From DASRSE01 sp035656655 (GTDB taxonomy: Bacteria; Planctomycetota; Planctomycetia; Pirellulales; DASRSE01), in NCBI GenBank assembly GCA_035656655.1, contig DASRSE010000162.1, forward strand, positions 1-21,569: 21,569 nucleotides of DNA, in the 5' to 3' direction. Position numbers and translations under genes: made by a program. The notes beneath the pieces were generated by a model. It was not told where the DNA came from. It did no database searches and saw only the letters and a program-made list of their open reading frames with translations. Positions within the stretch are counted from its first letter, which is position 1. Each line of letters opens with the position of its first letter. This document shows, in pieces, positions 15,089 to 21,569 of this stretch.

Positions 15089-15180
15089 ACATGGCGAATG
15101 CAAAACCGCGCCAGGCGAAAGCAAAAAAAGGCCAATTCTCCGGCCTGAGCCGCCTGATTTGCATGCTTCGCGTCGGCCGC

Positions 15181-15237
15181 CATTTCGCTTCGCTTTCAGC
15201 ATTTCGCTTCGCTTTTAGCATTTCTCGTTCGACTTTT
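15181..15237. repeat. 19-bp tandem repeat upstream of the tRNA gene
   Basis: CATTTCGCTTCGCTTTCAG (15181) is followed by CATTTCGCTTCGCTTTTAG (15200) and a degenerate third copy (15219). The pyrimidine-rich repeats end just before the -10 of the tRNA promoter. Confidence 0.7.
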
Positions 15238-15243
15238 CGCCTT

Positions 15244-15249
15244 TATACT
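15244..15249 (+). promoter_or_regulatory. -10 element of the tRNA promoter
   Basis: TATACT (5/6 to TATAAT) lies 10 bases before the first base of the tRNA, the expected position for a short leader. No good -35 is visible; the matching region is the degenerate third copy of the 19-bp repeat. Confidence 0.5.
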
Positions 15250-15259
15250 TTCCCTTCCC

Positions 15260-15333
15260 GCGCCCGTAGCTCAATCGGTTAGAGCGAGGGACTCATAATC
15301 CCCAGGTTCCAGGTTCGAGTCCTGGCGGGCGTA
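15260..15333 (+). tRNA. tRNA with anticodon CAT (elongator Met or Ile2)
   Basis: The full cloverleaf can be drawn. The acceptor is GCGCCCG (15260-15266) against CGGGCGT (15326-15332), with a G1·U72 pair. The D-arm is GCTC/GAGC. The anticodon arm AGGGA-CTCATAA-TCCCC has CAT at 15294-15296. The T-arm is CCAGG-TTCGAGT-CCTGG, and the discriminator is A. Pair 27-43 is an A·C mismatch. There is no encoded CCA. The stem lacks the GGG at 29-31 and other marks of an initiator, and position 11-24 is C-G, so this is an elongator Met tRNA or an Ile2 tRNA whose C34 would be converted to lysidine by TilS. Sequence alone does not decide between them. Confidence 0.92.
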
Positions 15334-15480
15334 CTGCGCAAGGACATGCCGCGTGGCGAAGCTTCGCGCGAGTAAGATTTCTGCGCGCGGGAATGCGTCA
15401 GATTCGCGCCAAGCGCGGGACAATGGAGTTCCCGGCCCGCGAAAGAGCAATCGGCCAGCGCCACGGCTTCGCGCGCGAAC

Positions 15481-15816
15481 CTACCGATGCGCGTGAACTT
15501 CATCGGGCGAGCAGCGGTCGGCCGCCGCTTCCATTTGCGCCTCGTCAGGCTGCCAATCGGCGCCGACCTCCAGCACATGCCGCATCGCGGCGGCGTCTCC
15601 TTGTTGCAACGCCGATGCCCGGAAAGTCTGCTGGTGCGCCTGGCCTTGGCGTAACTTGGTCACCTCCAGGTTCCAGAGGCAATCTTGGTGCCACAGGCTC
15701 CAAGAGGAGGTCAAGCGATTTAAACGGCTGAACAACTCGCCAAGGTCGCTTCGCATATCGTCGTCGCCAAGTCCATCGAGGAAATCTGAGTGCGCGCGAG
15801 TGACAGCTCGCGGCAT
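15481..15816 (-). CDS. Small uncharacterised cytoplasmic protein
   Basis: A 111-residue frame that I do not recognise. It has balanced amino-acid use, a predicted helical middle (DMRSDLGELFSRLNRLTSS, LWNLEVTKLRQGQAHQQTF) and codon use like the neighbouring genes, which argues for a real protein. There is no signal peptide or membrane segment. The ATG at 15816 is chosen because the preceding small ORF ends 14 bases upstream, but an in-frame ATG at 15873 is possible. Neither start has a strong Shine-Dalgarno. The opposite-strand frames over this region look like shadows. Its location next to a tRNA gene gives no functional clue. Confidence 0.5.
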   Translation of the reverse strand: MPRAVTRAHSDFLDGLGDDDMRSDLGELFSRLNRLTSSWSLWHQDCLWNLEVTKLRQGQAHQQTFRASALQQGDAAAMRHVLEVGADWQPDEAQMEAAADRCSPDEVHAHR

Positions 15817-15830
15817 GGTTGCGGTCCATC

Positions 15831-15977
15831 TTACTCGACGCCGTTCAAATAGCCTAGCAACCGGCGGCCGCATTCGCGCAAATCGGCCAAATGGTTTGCG
15901 TCGGCATGCGCTACGATCGCCAGAATCCTTGCGGTCTTGCCTCTGGAGAACGAGTTTCTCAAAACCGAAGGTCGCAT
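15831..15977 (-). CDS. Very small uncharacterised ORF, candidate gene
   Basis: A 48-residue frame ending just before the small protein gene at 15816, as in a two-gene operon. The C-terminal part, KTARILAIVAHADANHLADL followed by RECGRRLLGYLNGVE, has the look of a helical, conserved peptide rather than random translation. The frame is open upstream to 16070, so a longer form (ATG at 16019 or 16070) is possible. No start has a good ribosome binding site. Function unknown. Confidence 0.35.
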   Translation of the reverse strand: MRPSVLRNSFSRGKTARILAIVAHADANHLADLRECGRRLLGYLNGVE

Positions 15978-15997
15978 TTTTCGTGGGCGGAAACTTA

Positions 15998-16027
15998 TTG
16001 GATTCTCGATTTGCCGCATGTTATTAT
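15998..16027 (+). promoter_or_regulatory. Candidate promoter of the GH44 gene
   Basis: TTGGAT (15998-16003) and TATTAT (16022-16027, 5/6 to a -10) are separated by 18 bases in an AT-richer patch. They lie about 70 bases before the ATG at 16099. The -35 is weak. Confidence 0.35.
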
Positions 16028-16098
16028 CAGCCTTTCCGCCGCAGCAGAAGACGGCCGCGGCCGTTCCCACCTCGATCCCACCGAAAAGGCTACCTCAC

Positions 16099-19000
16099 AT
16101 GTTCGATCGCACTAGCGCCGTGCTTTCTCGTTCGCGCGCATCAAGTTCATGGCATTTCGCATCGCGGCGCTTTCGAGCGGCGGCAGCATGCTTGCTATCG
16201 CTCGGCGCACTTTGCGCCGCCCTCGTCTCAACCGGGTGGTCGGCGGATGCGCCCCTGAAAAAGGGAACCGCCGACAGCTTCGCCGGCGGCGTCGCTTGGG
16301 ACCGGATGGAAATTGCTCCCCAGGTGAAAACCTGCGAGCTGATTTGGGTGCATCCCAATACGGGCGCCGTTTATGCCTTCTGCAACAAGGGGGACATTTA
16401 TCTGTCCACCGATGATGGCGTCAAATGGACGCTGCTCACGCAAAAGGCCGAGGCCCGGGCCACCGGAATGGTCGAACAGGTCGTGCTCGATCCGAAGAAC
16501 GATCGCCGTCTGTATGTCTCATCGATGTACGGCGGCGGCGCGCCGTTCATGACCGACGACGGAGGCGCCACCTGGAAGCCGCTCGGGCCAGGACATGTCG
16601 ACTATCTCGCGGTCGATTTCTCCGATCCCGATCGCAATACGATCATCACCAGCAAACACGAAACCCACAACGGCTTTCTCGTCAGCCACAATGCCGGCCC
16701 AAAAGCGACCGGCAAGCCCAGCTGGGAAAAAATCGAACTGAGTGAAAACCCTGCCTTCGGCTCGTTTCAATACCTCGTTGACGCGAAGACATGGTTGCTG
16801 GGAACCGGCGGCGATTGGGGAGGCGGAACTTCCGCTGTCTATCGCACGGTTGACGGGGGCAAGAGTTTTAAACTCCTCCTCGATGCGCCCGGCCCCAAGC
16901 CGCGGTCAGGCTTTCAAGTGCGCGAAGGCAAGTATTACTACTTGAGCAACAAGGGGATCAGCACCAGCGCGGACCAAGGGGCGAGCTGGCAACTCTTGTC
17001 CACCCCGCCGCAGCCATGGACGCTCGCCTTCGGCCTGAAAGGCGCTGCGTGGCTCGTTTGTGAGAACGGTTTGTATACGTCGACCGACGATCTGAAGACG
17101 TGGTTGCCGGTCAGTTCGTCGCTGAAAATCGCCGGCGCACACTACACGGTCAACCCCAAGACCGGCACCATGTACGCCAGTTCTTATAGCGAGCAGGGGC
17201 TGCGCCATCGCGGCAAGCTCCAAGACAAACCGGCCGATCTAATTGTTTGGTCCGGCGATCATCCAACCGGGCAGACCTGGTCGAAGTTTGGGCCCAAAGG
17301 AGAATTCAAAGAAGAGCGGCAGGCCGGTTACGAGGGCAAGGGCGCGGCCTTGTTGCTGCATATGGACGGCGACGGCTATCGCGGCGGCGGCCTGAATTGG
17401 AAAGGCTGGTATCCGGCCGACGCCTGCGACGACGTGAGCAAGTACACGGCGCTGACCTTCTACATCAAGCAGGTAAGCAAAGTGAAAAATGCCGATTTGT
17501 CGATCAATCTGATGGACAATCTGAAGCGGAAGGCAGGCGAAGCGGCCTCGAACATGGTGAGCGTCGTGGCCGATGGCGGCCTCGATCAGATCGACGACAA
17601 GTGGCGGCGCGTCGTGCTCCCCTTGAATCGTTTCACCCTCAACAAGGATCTTAGTCTGAGCCATTTGTGGCAAATCGACTTTTCCAACACCAGCAGCAGC
17701 GAGCTGACCTTCTTGATCGATCGGATTGGCTTCGCAGTGGAAAAAGTCGAGCCGCCGCGCTTCAAAGCCGGCGCGCCCTTCTCCGCCCAAGCGAGCATCG
17801 CGGCCGACGAGGCGGTTCGGACCATTAGCGACAACATCTACGGCGTCTGCAGTTTGCCGCGCGAAAAACTGATCGAATATCATCTGCCCATCACGCGGTG
17901 GGGCGGAAACCCTTCGACCCGCTACAACTGGCAACGAGGCGTCGATAGCGCCGGCAGCGATTGGTACTTCAAGAACCGCGGAAAATTGCTCGACCGGCTC
18001 AGCGAAACGGGCTATCTCACGAACATCGACAGCAATCAGGTGTTCGGCGCGACGACCTATCAAACCGTCCCCATGATCGGCTGGGTCGCCAAGGACAACA
18101 GCAGCTACGGCTTTTCGGTCGCCAAATACGGACCGCAAAAAAGCCACGAGCCAGGCAATCCGGACGTCGGCAACGGAATCCTCCCCTCCGGCGCGAAAGT
18201 AACTGGCAACGACCCGCGCGACACGTCCGTTCCGGCTCCGCCGGAATTCATCGGCGCCGGCGTCCGCTATGTGGTGAAGTTCGCTGGCAAGGCGGACGGC
18301 TCCGAAGGCAAGCCGGGGGTGAAGTATTGGGCCCTCGACAACGAACCGATGCTCTGGAACACCACCCATCGCGACGTCTTTCCCGAGCCGCTTGGTTATG
18401 ACGAGCTTTGGAAGCGCACCGTCGCCTACGCCGAGGCAATTAAAAAGGCCGACCCCACGGCCAAAGTCGCCGGTTTTTGCAGTTGGGGTTGGACCGACCT
18501 GTATTATTCCGCCAAGGATGCCGGCAACGACAGCTATCGAACCAAATCCGATTGGCTGGCCCACAACAAAATGCCGCTGTGCGAATGGTTCATCAAGCAG
18601 TGCGGCGATTACCAGCGCGAACATGGCAAGCCGCTCGTGGACACGCTCGATATTCACTGGTATCCACAAGGCCAGGTGAAAGGCCAAGGCGCTTACATGG
18701 GCCGCGGCTTGAGCGCCGAACTCAACGAATATCGGATGCGCTCCACGCGCGACCTGTGGGACCGCAAGTACGAACAAGAATCGTGGATCAAAACCACCGA
18801 CAACTACTCGCCCGTCGCCTTGATTCCGCGAGTGCAGGCCTGGATCGCGAAGCACAATCCGGGAATGGAGCTCTCGCTTGGCGAATACAATTTTGGCGGC
18901 GCGGATAATGTTTCTGGAGGGTTGGCCCAGGCCGACGCATTCGGCATCTTTGCGCGCGAAGGCGTCAATCTCGCCTTCATCTGGTATACGCCTAGCGGCA

Positions 19001-19368
19001 GTCAACAGACCGCCTGGCAACTCTTTCGCAGCTACGACGGCCGCGGCGGCGCTTTCGGCGACCAACTCTTGAAGTCGGAGTCGGCCAACCCCGACGTGGC
19101 GATTTATGCGTCGCGGCGGAGTTCGGATCATGCCGTCACGATCGCGCTGATCAACAAGAATCTGCACGGCGCGTGCACGCTGAACTTGAATCTCGGCGCG
19201 TTGGCCGGCCACCTGCGCGGCTATCGCTTCGATCAAGACACCGGCGACGAAGTGCAGCCTGTCGCGTCGCTATCGCATCCAGTGAAAGGTCCACTCGAAT
19301 TGGAACTGCCGCCGGCCAGCGCGACGATGCTTGTCATAACCGCTGACGGCATCGCCAAGAATCCGTAG
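16099..19368 (+). CDS. Secreted multidomain GH44 glycoside hydrolase
   Basis: A 1089-residue exported enzyme, likely an endo-beta-1,4-glucanase, xyloglucanase or mannanase. The signal peptide is about 20-49 after a long basic n-region (CLLSLGALCAALVSTGWSA). Residues 60-375 form an Asp-box beta-propeller (STDDGVKW, MTDDGGATW, RTVDGGKSF, SADQGASW, STDDLKTW), resembling sortilin/GH74-type propellers. Residues 400-548 look like a carbohydrate-binding beta-sandwich (CBM11-like; GYRGGGLNWKGWY, IDDKWRRVVLPLNRF). The GH44 barrel follows at about 570-1000: NIYGVCSLP; RWGGNPSTRYNW (600-611); acid/base Glu749 in DNEP; nucleophile Glu929 in LGEYNFGG. A C-terminal beta-sandwich closes the protein. The start at 16099 precedes the signal peptide and has AAGG upstream; the frame is open from 15937. 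No polysaccharide-utilisation partner lies beside it. Confidence 0.88.
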   Translation: MFDRTSAVLSRSRASSSWHFASRRFRAAAACLLSLGALCAALVSTGWSADAPLKKGTADSFAGGVAWDRMEIAPQVKTCELIWVHPNTGAVYAFCNKGDIYLSTDDGVKWTLLTQKAEARATGMVEQVVLDPKNDRRLYVSSMYGGGAPFMTDDGGATWKPLGPGHVDYLAVDFSDPDRNTIITSKHETHNGFLVSHNAGPKATGKPSWEKIELSENPAFGSFQYLVDAKTWLLGTGGDWGGGTSAVYRTVDGGKSFKLLLDAPGPKPRSGFQVREGKYYYLSNKGISTSADQGASWQLLSTPPQPWTLAFGLKGAAWLVCENGLYTSTDDLKTWLPVSSSLKIAGAHYTVNPKTGTMYASSYSEQGLRHRGKLQDKPADLIVWSGDHPTGQTWSKFGPKGEFKEERQAGYEGKGAALLLHMDGDGYRGGGLNWKGWYPADACDDVSKYTALTFYIKQVSKVKNADLSINLMDNLKRKAGEAASNMVSVVADGGLDQIDDKWRRVVLPLNRFTLNKDLSLSHLWQIDFSNTSSSELTFLIDRIGFAVEKVEPPRFKAGAPFSAQASIAADEAVRTISDNIYGVCSLPREKLIEYHLPITRWGGNPSTRYNWQRGVDSAGSDWYFKNRGKLLDRLSETGYLTNIDSNQVFGATTYQTVPMIGWVAKDNSSYGFSVAKYGPQKSHEPGNPDVGNGILPSGAKVTGNDPRDTSVPAPPEFIGAGVRYVVKFAGKADGSEGKPGVKYWALDNEPMLWNTTHRDVFPEPLGYDELWKRTVAYAEAIKKADPTAKVAGFCSWGWTDLYYSAKDAGNDSYRTKSDWLAHNKMPLCEWFIKQCGDYQREHGKPLVDTLDIHWYPQGQVKGQGAYMGRGLSAELNEYRMRSTRDLWDRKYEQESWIKTTDNYSPVALIPRVQAWIAKHNPGMELSLGEYNFGGADNVSGGLAQADAFGIFAREGVNLAFIWYTPSGSQQTAWQLFRSYDGRGGAFGDQLLKSESANPDVAIYASRRSSDHAVTIALINKNLHGACTLNLNLGALAGHLRGYRFDQDTGDEVQPVASLSHPVKGPLELELPPASATMLVITADGIAKNP

Positions 19369-19438
19369 ATTTGTCGAAAGATCCACACTGTCCTTGCGCC
19401 GTGTTCGACTCACCGCGACGCGCTAAGCCCGACGTACG

Positions 19439-19469
19439 AAAAAAAGGCTCGCGATTGCTCGCGAGCCTT
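19439..19469 (-). terminator. Strong intrinsic terminator of the PDZ protein gene
   Basis: AAGGCTCGCGA-TTGC-TCGCGAGCCTT is a perfect 11-bp stem with a tetraloop. On the minus strand it runs straight into seven T residues (19439-19445). It lies 34 bases after the stop codon of the PDZ gene, a textbook rho-independent terminator. No T-tail exists in the plus direction for the GH44 gene. Confidence 0.9.
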
Positions 19470-19502
19470 CACACGGCGACGAATCTCATCCGGATCGCTC
19501 AA

Positions 19503-20615
19503 TTATTTGAGCGGCAGTTTCGGGATTACTGGAGAAGTCGTCGGGTTGGTCGGCGGCAACGGTTTCGCCGGATTGGCCGGCGGCACGAGCGGGGTTGTCG
19601 ACGGCGTCGGCGGCAACGTCGGCTTGAGCGACGGAGCGGTCGGGTCGGCCGACTTCGGTTGCGGTTGGTCGCGCCGATCGAGGTCCTGGCGGAACGTCGT
19701 TTGACGCTGCGTCCGGGCCTCAAACTTCGGCATGTCGGCGTCGAGCTTCCGCGTCTTATCGTTGCGATTCACTTCCACCTGGATTTCTCCAGGCGCTGTG
19801 TCTCGAACCAAATCGGTGAACTGCTTCAGGCTGGTCACCGGTTTATTGTGGAACGTTCGGATCACATCGCCCGGACGAATCCCGGCGTAGTACGCAGCCG
19901 AACGGGGCAAGACCTTCCAAACCACAATTCGATCAGGATAGCGATCATCGATCGTCAGCCCGAAGTTCTCGAGCGGATCGTTCTCAATCGTCGTATATTC
20001 TTGATCGAGCACTTGCGGCTCGACATAAATCGTCTCTTCTCGGCCGCCGCGATTCACGACCACGGCCACGCGGCCGTTGATCGGCGATGCGGGGAACAAG
20101 TCACCGAGGAATTCGCGTTCGCCGGCAACTTTATGGCCGTTCACGGAGACAATCACGTCTCCTTCGCGGAATCCCAGCCGGCTAATCGCGCCATTGGAAG
20201 CGACATCCGCGATCGTCAAACCACGATCGACCGCCCGGCGGAACCACAAGCCGACGTCGGCTGCCCGCTCGGGACGCTCATAGCGGCGCTCGTCACGGCG
20301 CGCTTCACGGTTTTCCACACGGGTGTCGCGCGCCTTGTCAACGGAGTCGCGCGCGTTATCGCGCGCATTCTCTCGGGCGTCGCGCACATTTTCACGCGCA
20401 TTGTCACGCGCCGCAGCCCGCGCCGCGGCGGCTTTGGCGGCGGCCTCGCGTGCAGCCGCATCTTGCGCGTTCGGGGCAATGCGGATCGGGTTGGTCGGAT
20501 TGGCCGGCGTCGCCGCCGACGCGCAGGTCGGCGTGCATGCTAGCAGCGCCGCGGCGGCTCCCGCCCCCAGCCAAGCGCCGACGCGCCGCGCGATGAGCTT
20601 CAAACTCAGAGACAT
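19503..20615 (-). CDS. Secreted protein with two PDZ domains and Ala/Arg-rich helix
   Basis: A 370-residue exported protein. The signal peptide is about 1-35 (RRVGAWLGAGAAAALLACTP, TCASAA); a lipobox is not clear. Residues 51-118 form a long, highly charged Ala/Arg/Asn/Glu helix with a four-residue rhythm (RDNARENVRDARENARDNAR). PDZ domain 1 is about 120-200 (SRLGFREGDVIVSVNGHKV) and PDZ domain 2 about 210-297 (YYAGIRPGDVIRTFHNKPV). A Pro-rich tail (317-370) closes the protein. PDZ pairs like these occur in HtrA/DegP proteases, but no trypsin-like domain is present, so this is a binding or scaffold protein rather than a protease. The start has GGAGG six bases upstream; the frame is open to 20870 but the extension lacks coding character. 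A strong terminator follows. Confidence 0.85.
   Translation of the reverse strand: MSLSLKLIARRVGAWLGAGAAAALLACTPTCASAATPANPTNPIRIAPNAQDAAAREAAAKAAAARAAARDNARENVRDARENARDNARDSVDKARDTRVENREARRDERRYERPERAADVGLWFRRAVDRGLTIADVASNGAISRLGFREGDVIVSVNGHKVAGEREFLGDLFPASPINGRVAVVVNRGGREETIYVEPQVLDQEYTTIENDPLENFGLTIDDRYPDRIVVWKVLPRSAAYYAGIRPGDVIRTFHNKPVTSLKQFTDLVRDTAPGEIQVEVNRNDKTRKLDADMPKFEARTQRQTTFRQDLDRRDQPQPKSADPTAPSLKPTLPPTPSTTPLVPPANPAKPLPPTNPTTSPVIPKLPLK
20335..20415 (-). repeat. 12-bp rhythm repeats encoding the RxNA helix
   Basis: The DNA repeats units such as GCGCGCATTNTCNCG at multiples of 12 bases, matching the four-residue protein rhythm (RDNA, REN, RDA). It explains the low-complexity segment of the PDZ protein and may vary in copy number. 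Confidence 0.6.
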
Positions 20616-21051
20616 CTGACACCTCCATTGATGGAACAAAATGAGTTGGGTTTCTCGCCCTGATTCCAAAACCATGGCGGGCTTAAAGCATTTGCCGTGC
20701 CAGGGGTGGCCATTGGCTCCGTAAAAAACACTCCGCCGCCTTGTTTCGTTAGACAGTCGATCAACGATCAGGCGAGGATCGATAGCCAATAGAACGAATG
20801 AGAAAAAAATGTCGCGAAGCGGTAGCGAATTAGACTGCGTGTAAAAAGATTCTGGTCGGCAAAAAGCCAAGTTGGCCGACGCGCGAAAAATCTAGTTGCA
20901 ACCCGGCAATTACCATCTCGGGACCGGTCGCCCGAGCAGCATTTCGCTTATTATTTAGACGCGCACTGATCCGCGCGCACGAAAGCAAGCGTGCCAATAT
21001 CGGGACGGCGGCGGAATGAGAACGAGATGGCTCGATTAATTTCGCTAGCAG
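20616..21051. other. Intergenic spacer, no gene seen
   Basis: About 435 bases upstream of the PDZ gene. It contains A/T-rich patches (near 20810 and 20945) and a TCGATC/GATCGA inverted pair near 20757-20782. I see no convincing promoter or ORF; the 77-residue minus-strand frame at 20830-21063 lacks a ribosome binding site. Confidence 0.45.
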
Positions 21052-21569
21052 CCGGTTGCGCACGCCGCAGTGCTGGTGGGCCTGCGCTCGCTGCGCGAAC
21101 TGGTCGCCACCCTACCAATCAAGTCCCGCGCCAAGTGTTGGTGGGCCTGCGCTCGCAACGCGAACTGGTCGCCACCCTACCAATTAAAGCGCACGCCACG
21201 GTCTACAAATCAAAGCCACCCGGCTAATCGCGTAGGGTGGGACAAGCACGGCGTAGCCGTGTGCGGGCCCATCAGCTGCCGGCATGGCGCGGCTCGTCAG
21301 ACTGCGCACTGCGGCCTCCGGTTGCGCACGCCACGCGTTGGTGGGCCTGCGCTCGCCGCGCGAGCTGGTCGCCACCCTACGAATCAAGTCACGCGCCAAG
21401 TGTTGGTGGGCCTGCGCTCGCAACGCGAACTGGTCGCCACCCTACGAATTAAAGCGCACGCCACGGTCTACAAATCAAAGCCACCCGGCTAATCGCGTAG
21501 GGTGGGACAAGCACGGCGTAGCCGTGTGCGGGCCCACCAGCTGCCGGCATGGCGCGGCTCGTCAGACTG
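21052..21569. repeat. 265-bp tandem repeat, running off the window end
   Basis: Unit 1 is 21052-21317 and unit 2 begins at 21318, truncated by the window after about 252 bases. Markers such as GTCTACAAATCAAAG (21201 and 21466) are exactly 265 bp apart and copies differ by few bases. Each unit contains two direct copies, 65 bp apart, of a ~43-bp element that starts TGGTGGGCCTGCGCTCG and ends GGTCGCCACCCTAC (starts 21074, 21139, 21339, 21404). One inverted, diverged copy runs GTAGGGTGGG...GGGCCCACCA and carries a CACGGC/GCCGTG hairpin. Reading frames across it (LVGLRSQRELVATL) are by-products. Confidence 0.88.

Noticed and set aside
17239..19236. 665-codon minus-strand open frame opposite the GH44 gene
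   Set aside because: The GH44 motifs on the plus strand prove which strand codes. The antisense frame is open because of GC-rich third positions.
21070..21492. 140-codon ORF with LVGLRSQRELVATL repeats
   Set aside because: It simply translates the 265-bp tandem repeat; frames are open in several registers and no start signal is present.

Overview
The window looks like chromosomal DNA from a member of the Planctomycetota, probably a Pirellulales-like lineage. This is inferred from the protein families: a very large PSCyt2/PSD1 (DUF1549/DUF1553) haem protein, a cytochrome c–WD40 fusion, a DUF1080 secreted protein and a DUF1559 pseudopilin. This combination is typical of that phylum. The DNA is GC-rich, genes lie on both strands, spacers are long, and almost every large product has an export signal. 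No phage, plasmid, transposase or CRISPR locus was seen.

Left part (1-9.8 kb): a truncated secreted protein (1-362, minus) is followed by a SpoU/TrmH-type RNA methyltransferase (minus). That gene is divergent from the tRNA methylthiotransferase gene mtaB (plus). Convergent with mtaB, and overlapping its end by 11 bp, is the 1112-residue PSCyt2/PSD1 protein. Upstream of it on the same strand is a cytochrome c–WD40 protein, and the two are probably a functional pair. A spacer rich in GTCATTCCCGC-type palindromic repeats follows. Then come a histidine-phosphatase gene and a DUF1080 (3-keto-disaccharide hydrolase type) gene, both minus, separated by a strong hairpin.

Middle part (9.8-15.3 kb): a DUF1559 pseudopilin gene (plus) is preceded by an AT-rich promoter carrying two tandem near-consensus Fur boxes. 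This is the most striking regulatory signal in the window. Convergent to it is a secreted Q/N/G/Y-rich repeat protein of prion-like composition, with its own terminator. Next are a secreted alpha/beta hydrolase (minus) and, divergent from it, a small Cys-rich putative lipoprotein (plus). A complex of inverted repeats lies between those two genes. A tRNA gene with anticodon CAT follows.

Right part (15.3-21.6 kb): two small uncharacterised minus-strand ORFs precede a large secreted multidomain GH44 glycosidase (plus; Asp-box propeller, carbohydrate-binding-like domain, catalytic domain). Convergent with it is a secreted two-PDZ protein with an Ala/Arg-rich helix and a strong intrinsic terminator. 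The window ends inside a 265-bp tandem repeat that is itself built from shorter direct and inverted repeats.

Most functions are extracytoplasmic: polysaccharide attack (GH44, DUF1080, possibly the PSCyt2/PSD1 system), surface proteins (DUF1559, the QGYNGQ-repeat protein, the Cys-rich protein) and envelope proteolysis or scaffolding (PDZ). A small RNA-modification and tRNA component accompanies them. No single dedicated operon system is evident. The best candidates for something undescribed are the Fur-box-controlled pseudopilin, the prion-like repeat protein and the propeller–GH44 fusion.
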